From: CAXSBR01 sp964236495
GTDB taxonomy: Bacteria; Actinomycetota; Actinomycetes; Mycobacteriales; Jatrophihabitantaceae
Direction: 5' to 3'
DNA: 64,000 nt
Assembly (NCBI GenBank): GCA_964236495.1
Contig: CAXSBR010000002.1
Location: forward strand, 62,001-126,000
Positions 24,598 to 32,360 of this stretch are shown here, piece by piece. The stretch's first letter is position 1; every line of letters begins with the position of its first letter. The notes beneath the pieces were generated by a model. The model was not told the origin of the DNA and made no database searches. It worked only from the letters and a program-made list of their open reading frames with translations. A program made the position numbers and the translations under genes.

Positions 24598-26490
24598 GTG
24601 TGCGGTCTGATCGGATTCCTGTCCAGCGGCGGTGCGGCAGCGGCCGTTCATCCCGGCATCGACGCGTCCCTGCCCGACATGCGCCACCGCGGTCCGGACG
24701 AACGAGGCACCTGGCACGACGACGACGTGGCGTTCGGCTTCAACCGATTGTCCTTCATCGACCTGGAGCATTCGCACCAGCCGCTGCCCTACCTACAGGG
24801 CCGCTACGAGCTGGTGTTCAACGGCGAGATCTACAACTACCTCGAGTTGAGGGAACGTCTGCGCGCGGAGTTCGGCGCCGAGTTTGCCACCGAGGGTGAC
24901 GGCGAGGCGATCGTCGCGGCCTACCACTACCTGGGTGTCGACTGCGTGCGCGAGCTGCGCGGCATGTTCGCGTTCCTCATCTGGGACAGCCAGGAGCAGG
25001 TGCTGTTCGGTGCCCGGGACTGGTTCGGGATCAAGCCGATGTACACCCTCACCGACGAGCGCGGCACGTTCTTCGCCAGCGAGAAAAAGTGCCTGCTCGA
25101 CATCGCCGGCGCGTCGGCGGGCACCGTGGACACCACGGCCCTGCAGCACTACCTCACGTTGCAGTACGTCCCCGAGCCCGCGTCGATGCACACCGGCATC
25201 CGCCGCGTGGAGTCGGGCACCTACTTCACGCTGCGTCCGGGCGGCAAGCTGCTGCCGCGCCGGTATTTCCAGCCTGACTTCACCGCCACCACCACCCAGC
25301 CCGTCGAGCTGTACCGCCGCATCGCAGACGCGCTCGAGGATTCGGTCGCCAAGCACATGCGCTCGGACGTCACAGTCGGTGCGTTCCTGTCCGGCGGCAT
25401 CGACTCCACCGCCACCGCGGCACTGGCCAAGCGGCACAATCCGAACCTGCTGACGTTCACCACCGGTTTCGAGCGCCAGGGCTTCTCCGAGATCGACGTC
25501 GCGGCGGAATCCGCCGCGGCCATCGGCGTTCAGCACATCACCAAGGTCGTGAGCCCGCAGGAGTTCATGGACGCGCTGCCGCTGATCGTCTGGTACCTCG
25601 ACGACCCGGTAGCCGATCCGGCGCTGGTGCCGCTGTACTTCATCGCCCGGGAGGCGCGCAAACACGTCAAGGTGGTGCTGTCGGGCGAAGGTGCCGACGA
25701 GCTGTTCGGCGGATACACGATCTACCGCGAACCGATCTCGCTCCGTGCGTTCGACCGCGTGCCCGGTGTGGCTCGTTCGGCGCTGGGCAGGCTGAGCACC
25801 CGACTGCCCGAAGGCTTGCGCGGCAAGGACCTGCTGCGCCGGGGCGCAATCGGAATCGAGGACCGCTACTACGGCAATGCCCGGATCTTCCGGCCCGAGG
25901 AGATGGGCTTCTACCGCCGCTACGACCCGGCGGTGTCTCACACCGACGTCACCAAGGCGCACTACCTGGCCAGCTCCCACCTGGACGACACCGCTCGCAT
26001 GCAGTACGTCGACCTGTTCACCTGGCTGCGCGGGGACATTCTGGTGAAGGCCGACAAGATGACGATGGCCAACTCCCTCGAACTGCGGGTGCCGTTCCTG
26101 GACATCGAGGTGTTCGACGTCGCCTCCGGGATCGGCCTGGATCAGAAGATCACAAAAGAGACCACCAAATACGCGCTGCGCCAGGCGCTGCGCGACATCG
26201 TTCCCGCCCACGTCCTCAACCGCGCCAAGCTCGGCTTTCCGGTGCCGATCCGGCACTGGCTCAAAGACGAAATGTATGAGTGGGCGCGCGACATCATCGT
26301 CTCGTCCCAGTCCGACGAGCTGATCGATCCGGCGTTCGCGCTACGCCTGCTCGACGCCCATCGCACCGGCCCGCACGACTACTCGCGCAAGATCTGGACG
26401 CTGCTGGTGTTCTTCGTATGGCATGGCATCTTCGTCGAGGACCGGATCAAGGTCGACGTGCCCGAGCCGCAATACCCCGTGCGGATCTGA
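24598..26490 (+). CDS. asnB: Asparagine synthetase (glutamine-hydrolysing)
   Basis: Predicted 630 aa, near the mycobacterial length. The N-terminal class II glutamine amidotransferase domain starts at Cys2 (MCGLIGF), with RGPDERG, NGEIYNY and GDGEAIV. The C-terminal synthetase domain has the PP-loop FLSGGIDSTATAAL and the SGEGADELFGGY segment. The GTG start is fixed by the need for an N-terminal Cys after Met removal. Position matches Rv2201. It could act in asparagine supply or in amidating a cell-wall precursor. Confidence 0.94.
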   Translation: MCGLIGFLSSGGAAAAVHPGIDASLPDMRHRGPDERGTWHDDDVAFGFNRLSFIDLEHSHQPLPYLQGRYELVFNGEIYNYLELRERLRAEFGAEFATEGDGEAIVAAYHYLGVDCVRELRGMFAFLIWDSQEQVLFGARDWFGIKPMYTLTDERGTFFASEKKCLLDIAGASAGTVDTTALQHYLTLQYVPEPASMHTGIRRVESGTYFTLRPGGKLLPRRYFQPDFTATTTQPVELYRRIADALEDSVAKHMRSDVTVGAFLSGGIDSTATAALAKRHNPNLLTFTTGFERQGFSEIDVAAESAAAIGVQHITKVVSPQEFMDALPLIVWYLDDPVADPALVPLYFIAREARKHVKVVLSGEGADELFGGYTIYREPISLRAFDRVPGVARSALGRLSTRLPEGLRGKDLLRRGAIGIEDRYYGNARIFRPEEMGFYRRYDPAVSHTDVTKAHYLASSHLDDTARMQYVDLFTWLRGDILVKADKMTMANSLELRVPFLDIEVFDVASGIGLDQKITKETTKYALRQALRDIVPAHVLNRAKLGFPVPIRHWLKDEMYEWARDIIVSSQSDELIDPAFALRLLDAHRTGPHDYSRKIWTLLVFFVWHGIFVEDRIKVDVPEPQYPVRI

Positions 26491-26493
26491 CCC

Positions 26494-27075
26494 ATGCGGA
26501 TTCGACCCATGCGACTGATGCCGCGATGGGCGCGTCGGGGGCCGGCGTCTGCGCCGCCTACTGCGCCCACTCCTGGGCCCACTCCTGGGCCCACCCCTGG
26601 GCCCACCCCTGGGCCCACTCCTAGGACCACCCCTAGGCCCGTCCCTGGGCCCACTCCTCCGCCCACTCTCGGCTCGACCTCAGAACCGGTGTGGGGCTAC
26701 GACCCCCACGACGACGGACGACCCGATCCCGGTGAGATCGTCTGGACGTGGGTGCCGTACGAAGATGATGCGAGCCAGGGCAAGGACCGCCCGGTGCTGC
26801 TGATCGGGCGGCAGGGAACCGATCTGGTCGGGCTCTACCTCACCAGCAAGGACCATGATCGCGACGCCGCCCAGGAGGCGCACGCAGGCCGGTTCTGGAT
26901 GGACGTCGGTGCCGGCGCCTGGGATCGGCGCGGCCGCCCCAGCGAGGTGCGATTGGACCGGCTGCTGGTGATCGACCCCGCCGGCGTGCGCCGCGAGGGC
27001 GCCACTATTGCAGAACCGCAGTTCGACGCCGTCGTCGCCGCGGCCCGTGCCGCGCACGCGATCGGACCTGGGTGA
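26494..27075 (+). CDS. PemK/MazF-like protein with repeat-encoded Pro-rich N-terminal arm
   Basis: Predicted 193 aa if ATG 26494 is used. Residues 70-190 resemble the MazF/PemK fold: GEIVWTWVPYEDDASQGKDR is the usual PGxI(V)W...KxRP opening, followed by PVLLIGRQG, YLTSKDHDRD and the SEVRLDRLLVIDPAGVRR strand. Family members cleave RNA, but no antitoxin gene is visible beside it, so toxin function is doubtful. Residues 19-60 are a (Pro-Thr-Pro-Gly)n arm encoded by 12-bp repeats. There is no ribosome binding site at 26494, and a GTG at about 26689 just before the conserved domain is an alternative. It sits 3 bp after the asnB stop. Confidence 0.72.
   Translation: MRIRPMRLMPRWARRGPASAPPTAPTPGPTPGPTPGPTPGPTPRTTPRPVPGPTPPPTLGSTSEPVWGYDPHDDGRPDPGEIVWTWVPYEDDASQGKDRPVLLIGRQGTDLVGLYLTSKDHDRDAAQEAHAGRFWMDVGAGAWDRRGRPSEVRLDRLLVIDPAGVRREGATIAEPQFDAVVAAARAAHAIGPG
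26566..26661 (+). repeat. 12-bp tandem repeat (eight units) encoding Pro-Thr-Pro-Gly
   Basis: Eight consecutive 12-mers of CCCACYCCTGGG type run from 26566 to 26661. The first four are near identical; the last four carry one to three changes. The array keeps the reading frame of the PemK-like protein. Confidence 0.9.
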
Positions 27076-27148
27076 ACGCCGGTATCCGACCCATCGGTAG
27101 TCCGTCAGCAGAACCCGCGCCCGGTAGTCATCGGCGCGGGCCAGCGGC

Positions 27149-28123
27149 TCAGGCCGGAAGGTACTGGCGCACCTCGTCGGCGGCCACGGCGCCGTAGGAG
27201 TCGGCCAGGCGCCGCGCAAACTCGTCACCGACGATGTCGTACTCCTGGGTGCCGAGCTGCTCCAGCACGATGGCGGCCAGCAGGTTGCCGACCTGAGCCG
27301 ACCGTTCCCAGCCCAGGCCCCAGCCGCGCGCGGACAGGAAGCCCGCCCGGAATCCGTCGCCGACGCCGGTGGGATCGACCTTGGCCAGTTCCTGAGCGGC
27401 CGGTACGTGCACCGGCGCGAAGTCCTTACCGACGATCTCGACGCCTTTGCTGCCCAACGTCGTTACCCGCACCTCGATCCGCTCGGCTATCTCCCCCTCG
27501 GACAGCCCGGACTTGCTCTCCAGCAGCTCCTTCTCGTAGGCATTGGTGAACAGCAGCTGCGCGCCGGTGATCAGCTCCAGCGCCTGCTCGCCCGACAGCC
27601 ACGCCAGCTGCTGAGACGGGTCGGAGGCAAAGGCGTAGCCGCGCGCTCGACACTCCTGGGTGTGCCGGCGCATCGCCTCGGGATCGTCGGCGCTGATGAC
27701 GACGAGGTCCGCGCCGGTGGCGGTGACGACGGGCCTGAGCTCGATCGTGCGGGCATCGCTCATCGCACCGGCGTAGAAGGACGCGATCTGGTTCATGTCG
27801 GCGTCAGTGGTGCAGACGAAGCGGGCAGTGTGTTTGTCGGGCGACACGTGGATGTGATCGCAGTCCACGCCGTGGCGCTCCAGCCAGGAGCGGTAGTCGG
27901 CGAAATCGCTGCCCACGGCGCCGAGCAGCACGGGACGTTGACCGAATTGGCCCATGCCGTAGGCGATATTGGCCGCTACGCCGCCGCGGCGAATCACGAG
28001 GTCGTCGACGAGGAACGACAGCGACACCTGGTGCAGCTGATCAGCCAGTAACTGGTCGGCGAATCGGCCCGGAAAGTGCATCAGGTGATCGGTGGCGATG
28101 GATCCGGCGAGGACGGCAGGCAC
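27149..28123 (-). CDS. adoK: Adenosine kinase, PfkB/ribokinase family
   Basis: Predicted 324 aa, the same length as mycobacterial AdoK (Rv2202c, formerly cbhK), which phosphorylates adenosine to AMP. Nearly every block matches: GSIATDHLM at the start, VSLSFLVDDLVIRRGGVAANIA, HTARFVCTTDADMNQIASFY, the ASDPSQQLA stretch and the catalytic DPTGVGDGFRAGFL with the anion-hole Gly and base Asp. The GTG start gives a family-typical N-terminus though no strong ribosome binding site is seen. Other PfkB sugar kinases are less likely given the specific matches. Confidence 0.9.
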   Translation of the reverse strand: MPAVLAGSIATDHLMHFPGRFADQLLADQLHQVSLSFLVDDLVIRRGGVAANIAYGMGQFGQRPVLLGAVGSDFADYRSWLERHGVDCDHIHVSPDKHTARFVCTTDADMNQIASFYAGAMSDARTIELRPVVTATGADLVVISADDPEAMRRHTQECRARGYAFASDPSQQLAWLSGEQALELITGAQLLFTNAYEKELLESKSGLSEGEIAERIEVRVTTLGSKGVEIVGKDFAPVHVPAAQELAKVDPTGVGDGFRAGFLSARGWGLGWERSAQVGNLLAAIVLEQLGTQEYDIVGDEFARRLADSYGAVAADEVRQYLPA

Positions 28124-28200
28124 GTCGGCTGAGGCTACCCGACACCGGCGACCAGGCCGTGCTTCGACCCAGCCGGTGATCCAACTGCAGCCGGGGCATG

Positions 28201-28236
28201 CTTACAGGCCGGCGCACAAAGGCGCCGGCCTGTAAG
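28201..28236 (-). terminator. Perfect 15-bp stem-loop between erpA-like gene and adoK
   Basis: Arms at 28201-28215 and 28222-28236 are exactly complementary (CTTACAGGCCGGCGC) with a six-base loop. It lies 22 bases after the Fe-S carrier gene stop on the minus strand. There is no long T tract, as is common in high-GC actinobacteria. Confidence 0.75.
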
Positions 28237-28257
28237 TCAGTACTACGTGGGCTGAGC

Positions 28258-28650
28258 TCAGCCGCAGAAGGAGTTACCGCACGCGCAGCCGCCGCCGGCG
28301 TTCGGGTTGTCGATCTCGAAACCCTGCTTCTCGATGGTGTCGGTGTAACTGATCTCGGCGCCGCCGAGGTACGGCGCACTCATGCGATCCACGATCAGCG
28401 GCACACCGTCCTGGTCGATCTGGACGTCGCCGTCGAGCACGCGCTCGTCGAAGAACAGCTGGTACTGCATGCCTGAGCAGCCGCCGGGCTGAACGGCGAT
28501 GCGCAGGCGGAGGTCGTCGCGGCCTTCCGAGGCGAGCAAATCTCGCACCTTGACCGCAGCGTGCGCGGTGAGTGTGACGGTGGTGGTGTCGGCCGGACCT
28601 TCGACGATCTCGGTGACCTCGGCGGCGGTGGTGGTGTCCTGAACGGTCAT
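28258..28650 (-). CDS. erpA: A-type iron-sulfur cluster carrier (HesB/ErpA family)
   Basis: Predicted 130 aa. The three conserved cysteines are present: QPGGCSGMQYQLFFD and the C-terminal GGGCACGNSF. The protein likely carries or delivers Fe-S clusters, for instance to the Rieske proteins and LipA in this window. It corresponds to Rv2204c. AGAGGAG precedes the ATG. It has a 28-residue acidic/Thr-rich lead ahead of the fold. A strong hairpin follows the stop, so it is probably transcribed alone. Confidence 0.93.
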   Translation of the reverse strand: MTVQDTTTAAEVTEIVEGPADTTTVTLTAHAAVKVRDLLASEGRDDLRLRIAVQPGGCSGMQYQLFFDERVLDGDVQIDQDGVPLIVDRMSAPYLGGAEISYTDTIEKQGFEIDNPNAGGGCACGNSFCG

Positions 28651-28840
28651 GACGCTCCTCTATTCGGCGTGCCTCGGCCTGCGGAAAATGCTCACGTGCC
28701 GGCACCTGCAGTGGTGCTGACTAAGTGTGACGTCGGGCGCTGCGGTGGTATTCCCGCCGCGCTGTGAACGCTGCATGCAGTGGATCTGGAGTGAGGTTGT
28801 TCCGCTCTTCACTGTACCCAGCGCACCAGGTTCGGTCGGC

Positions 28841-29956
28841 TCAGGACAGAGTGATGACCCCCGCTGATTCCGATACAGGCACGGGCACCAGATTTGTATT
28901 GGCCGGACCGTGCTGCACTACGCCGGCGGCAGTGAACGTCGATCTGTGACAGGGGCACACGAAGCCGCTGGATGCCGACTCGAACGTCACCGCACATCCC
29001 TGGTGCGGGCAGGCCGCGTCGAGGGCGGTGTACTTGCCCGCGCTCAACTGCAGCACCCAGACCGGTTTGCCGGTCACCGGGTCGTCCACCTGCTTGGCTC
29101 CGCCTACCGGCACATCGGCGGCTTTGGCTAGAACCTTCTTTGCCGCCGCAGACGTTCGAGCAGCAGACGTTCGGCCACCAGCCGTCGGCGCTGTCGTTGC
29201 CGCCGATTCCGGCGCTGCCGTCGACGTTCCTGCCGGCGCTGCCGTCGTCGCGCCGGTGCTCGAGGCGGGCGGCGAGCCAGCCGTTGATGGCGTGAGCGGG
29301 CTCGCCGGGGTTGATCCCGCAGCGGGCACACCTCCTCCGGCGGTGACCTTCGACGTGCCGCGGGCCAGGGCCGCTCCGGCCACCGCGATCAGCCCCGCCC
29401 CGGCGGCGATCCCGGTCAGGATCGCCCGCCGGGTGCGATCGACCGGCGTTGCTCGTAGCCGCGCGTCGGCGGCCGTCTGTTGCCGGTTCGACGCGGCCAG
29501 CCACGCATCGGCCGACCAGGGCGTAGCTCGCGACAGCAGCAACGGAGTGAACGCGAGCGCATAGCCGATGTCGGCGCCGGTGTACCACGGATCGGCACCC
29601 CAGCTGACGGTGAGAAAGAGCGACAGCGAGAGCACGATGCCGCCGAGGGCTGCGATGCGGTGGAAGAGACCGGCGATCGTGCCGATGCCCACCGCGATCT
29701 CGCCCAACGCCATCACGATGCCGAACACCGCCGAATGGTCGACGACGGGACCCAGCAGCGACCCCACCGGGCTGGCCGACTTCACCGCGACCACGGAGGC
29801 GTGCATCGACAGCGGGGAGGAGTCGTCGAGGAACGTCCGGTCGGCGATCTTGGACAGCCCGGCGTAGAGGAACACGACGCCGAGAAACGCACGCAGCGGC
29901 AGCAGTGCCGACAGCGGATCCTGGCGCCAGGGGCGCACGGCGAAGCGCTCAGCCAT
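28841..29956 (-). CDS. DoxX-type membrane domain fused to a Rieske 2Fe-2S domain
   Basis: Predicted 371 aa. Residues 12-150 are a four-helix DoxX/DoxD-like domain (PLRAFLGVVFLYAGLSKIAD, GEIAVGIGTIAGLFHRIAALGG, TVSWGADPWYTGADIGYA). A twin-arginine-like RTRRAILTGIAAGAG starts a fifth helix near residue 178. A long Ala/Thr/Ser/Pro linker runs to about residue 270. The C-terminal Rieske domain has CPHQGC (about 316-321) and CPCHRS (about 334-339), so all four ligands are present. The plausible role is a membrane quinone or thiosulfate oxidoreductase-like electron carrier facing the outside. The partner is unknown. Confidence 0.87.
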   Translation of the reverse strand: MAERFAVRPWRQDPLSALLPLRAFLGVVFLYAGLSKIADRTFLDDSSPLSMHASVVAVKSASPVGSLLGPVVDHSAVFGIVMALGEIAVGIGTIAGLFHRIAALGGIVLSLSLFLTVSWGADPWYTGADIGYALAFTPLLLSRATPWSADAWLAASNRQQTAADARLRATPVDRTRRAILTGIAAGAGLIAVAGAALARGTSKVTAGGGVPAAGSTPASPLTPSTAGSPPASSTGATTAAPAGTSTAAPESAATTAPTAGGRTSAARTSAAAKKVLAKAADVPVGGAKQVDDPVTGKPVWVLQLSAGKYTALDAACPHQGCAVTFESASSGFVCPCHRSTFTAAGVVQHGPANTNLVPVPVSESAGVITLS

Positions 29957-30064
29957 AACGTCGGTCCCATTTCCTCGATGCCGCGCGAGCGGTGTTCATA
30001 CAGGATCCTGGGCCGAGCTGAGAAACACCTGTGCCTACCGCTTGGGCGGACGGCAGCGTTCCGT

Positions 30065-30172
30065 TACGGGCTCCGCGCCTCGCTCCTTCGTCGCTCGATG
30101 CTCACCCGCTGCGCTTTCTACGGGCTCCGCGCCTCGCTCCTTCGTCGCTCGATGCTCACCCGCGGTAATCGG
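30065..30172 (-). repeat. 54-bp dispersed element, two tandem copies
   Basis: Two copies starting 54 bp apart (30065 and 30119) share TACGGGCTCCGCGCCTCGCT and then CCTTCGTCGCTCGATGCTC without a mismatch in the core. The same sequence, inverted, lies inside fadD at 7844-7920. The copies fill most of the gap upstream of the DUF3043 gene. Confidence 0.88.
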
Positions 30173-30198
30173 CGCCTGGTGCAGCTAACCTCTCTCCC

Positions 30199-30879
30199 GT
30201 GAAGGTGCCTCTGCTGCGAACGAAGTCGAATCCCGAGCCTGAGTCGGTTGCGCCGTCGGCCGGCACCGCCCCCGACCCGCGAGCGGCCGACCAGCGCACG
30301 GCCGACCAGCGCGCTGCGAAGGGGCGGCCGACTCCCAAGCGGCGCGACTCCGAGGTGCGCCAGGGTCCGGTTGCCCCGGCGCCCAAGACGCGGCGCGAAG
30401 CACTGGCGCGCCAGCGCACCTTGGCCAAGACAGCCCAGAGCTCGCCACGGGGTGGAGGAGCGACCGCACTGACCGCCGCCGAACGCCGACAACGACTGCA
30501 GGCCGGCGATCCGGCCTACCTACCTAGGCGCGACGCCGGTCCACTGCGGGCGTTGGCCCGCGATTACGTCGACTCCCACCGCATGTTCTCCAACCTGCTG
30601 TTGCTGCTGTTTCCCATCAGCTTGCTCACCGTGCTCGCTCGACCGCTGGGTAGCCATGCGATCGGAGCACTGAACTTCGTGGTGGTGGCACTGCTTCTTG
30701 TCGTCTTTGCCGAATGGGTGTTCACCGGGCGGCGCGTGCTGGCCATCGCCAAGGAACGCGGCATCGACCCGGGCCGCGACGGCGCGCTGCAGATCGGCGC
30801 CTACGCGGGCATGCGCGCGTATCTGCCGCGGCGGTGGCGCCTGCCCCGAGCGCGGGTCGGCAGAGGCGCCAAGATCTGA
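30199..30879 (+). CDS. DUF3043 membrane protein
   Basis: Predicted 226 aa. The first 95 residues are hydrophilic, with Pro/Ala/Arg content and KTRREALARQRTLAKTA. A DPAYLPRRDAGPLRALARDYVDSHR block then precedes two transmembrane helices (FSNLLLLLFPISLLTVL and a second ending FAEWVF). A short cytoplasmic tail contains YLPRRWRLPR. This is the typical DUF3043 layout, corresponding to Rv2206 by position. Function unknown. GTG start. Confidence 0.83.
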   Translation: MKVPLLRTKSNPEPESVAPSAGTAPDPRAADQRTADQRAAKGRPTPKRRDSEVRQGPVAPAPKTRREALARQRTLAKTAQSSPRGGGATALTAAERRQRLQAGDPAYLPRRDAGPLRALARDYVDSHRMFSNLLLLLFPISLLTVLARPLGSHAIGALNFVVVALLLVVFAEWVFTGRRVLAIAKERGIDPGRDGALQIGAYAGMRAYLPRRWRLPRARVGRGAKI

Positions 30880-30956
30880 GACCGGCTTGCTAGACATGTC
30901 GGCGCTACCCGTCGGCCGGCCGCATACGCAGATCCCCGGTGCGGTTCTATAGGAGC

Positions 30957-31937
30957 ATGAACTTTCGACGACTCGGCCAGAGCGGCCTGTCCATCAGCGA
31001 GATCGCCTACGGCAATTGGTTGACCCACGCCGGACAGGTGGAGGAGGACGCCGCGCACGCGTGCGTACGTGCTGCCCTGGACTGCGGAATCACCACCTTC
31101 GACACCGCCGACACCTACGCCAACACCGGTGCCGAAGCCGTGCTGGGTCGCGCCCTGCAGGGCGAGCGGCGTGAATCGCTGGAGATTTTCACCAAGGTCT
31201 TCTTCCCCACCGGGCCGATGGGCCCCAACGACCGTGGCTTGAGCCGCAAGCACATCTTCGAGGCCATCGACGGATCGCTGCAGCGGCTGCAGACCGACTA
31301 CGTCGACCTCTATCAGGCCCATCGTTACGACTCCTCGACGCCGCTGGAGGAGACGATGCTGGCCTTCGCCGACGTCGTTCGGGCGGGCAAGGCGCTCTAC
31401 ATCGGCGTGTCGGAATGGACGGCCGACCAGCTGCGCGACGCCGCCGTGCTGGCGCACGAGTTCAAGGTCCCGCTGGTGTCCAACCAGCCGCAGTACAGCA
31501 TGCTGTGGCGCGTCATCGAACCGCGCATCGTGCCGACGTCGCGCGAGCTGGGAATCGGCCAGGTCGTGTTCTCCCCCATCGCGCAAGGCATCCTGACCGG
31601 CAAGTACCAGCCAGGAGCCGCGCCGCCGGCGGGCTCGCGCGCCACCGCCGAAGGTGCCAAGGACTTCATGCAGCGCTTCTTCGAGCAGCAGGGACTGCTC
31701 GAGGCGGTGCAGAACCTCAAGCCGATCGCCGAGGAGTTGGGGCTGTCCATGGCGGCGCTGGCCGTGGCCTGGGTGCTGCAGAACGACAACGTGTCAGCGG
31801 CGATCATCGGCGCCAGCCGCCCCGAACAGGTGGTGGATAACGCCAAGGCCGCCGGGGTGAACCTCGAGGCCGAGGTGCTGAGGCGGATCGACGAGGCGCT
31901 GGCCGGGTTCATCACCACCGACGCGCCCAGCGCCTGA
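30957..31937 (+). CDS. Aldo/keto reductase, Kv-beta-like subgroup
   Basis: Predicted 326 aa. An NADPH-dependent (beta/alpha)8 oxidoreductase. The catalytic tetrad is visible: Asp in TFDTADTYANT with Tyr following, Lys in IFTKVFF and His in DLYQAHRYD. The cofactor loop IGASRPEQVVDN sits near the C-terminus. The SWT-like SEWTADQLRDA and QPQYSML are typical of the KCNAB-like subgroup. ATG 30957 gives the family N-terminus (MNFRRLGQSGL), although the AGGAG lies only one base upstream. A GTG at 30939 is the alternative start. Substrate unknown. Confidence 0.87.
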   Translation: MNFRRLGQSGLSISEIAYGNWLTHAGQVEEDAAHACVRAALDCGITTFDTADTYANTGAEAVLGRALQGERRESLEIFTKVFFPTGPMGPNDRGLSRKHIFEAIDGSLQRLQTDYVDLYQAHRYDSSTPLEETMLAFADVVRAGKALYIGVSEWTADQLRDAAVLAHEFKVPLVSNQPQYSMLWRVIEPRIVPTSRELGIGQVVFSPIAQGILTGKYQPGAAPPAGSRATAEGAKDFMQRFFEQQGLLEAVQNLKPIAEELGLSMAALAVAWVLQNDNVSAAIIGASRPEQVVDNAKAAGVNLEAEVLRRIDEALAGFITTDAPSA

Positions 31938-31998
31938 CCGGCGCCAGGGCGTGCTCGGCCTGGGGTGATCGGGCGGCGGCGCCAGCCGAGTAGCAGGG

Positions 31999-32235
31999 TC
32001 AGTCGGGCAGCAGGCTCATGTCGTACACCGCGGTTGTGCCGTCGATCAGGGCGACTGCGGTGACGCCGGCCGCAGCCCACCGGCGCCAGTGCTCGCCGAG
32101 GTAGGTCTCGGCGTCACCTTGGGTCGGGAAACTTGCCCCCTGCGCGGTGGCGGCGAGTGCATCGGCGTCGGCTTCGGGTGCCACCTCGACGTCGGCACCG
32201 AGCTCGGACGGCGTGACCTGCCAGTGGAACGCCAC
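31999..32235 (-). CDS. Small conserved hypothetical protein
   Basis: Predicted 78 aa. The GTG is preceded by GAGAGGAAG at good spacing, which decides the start inside a much longer open frame. The sequence AFHWQVTPSELGADVEVAPEADA, then FPTQGDAETYLGEHWRRWAAAGVTAVALIDG, suggests a small alpha/beta protein. I have seen similar short proteins in actinomycetes near cobT but know no function. It faces away from cobT, sharing a 125-bp promoter region. Confidence 0.65.
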   Translation of the reverse strand: MAFHWQVTPSELGADVEVAPEADADALAATAQGASFPTQGDAETYLGEHWRRWAAAGVTAVALIDGTTAVYDMSLLPD

Positions 32236-32360
32236 CGACCACTTCCTCTCACTCGGACAAGCGGTGCCATCGGGCACCGGATGGGGCGAAGCTACCGCGT
32301 TCTGCCGGCCGAGGCAGCCGCGACGGACCGCTGGCAGACCCGGCGCTCTACGCTGCCGGA

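Noticed and set aside
22840..24777. Very long open frame (645 codons) extending ctaC upstream
   Set aside because: The added sequence runs antisense through the epimerase gene, has no family similarity and lacks the signal peptide. The lipoprotein start at 23772 has a good ribosome binding site.
26494..27148. Complete toxin-antitoxin module
   Set aside because: No small acidic or DNA-binding antitoxin frame lies on either side of the PemK-like gene.
32236..32360. Cobalamin riboswitch ahead of cobT
   Set aside because: The 125-bp gap is too short for a full B12 aptamer and lacks the conserved B12-box sequence.
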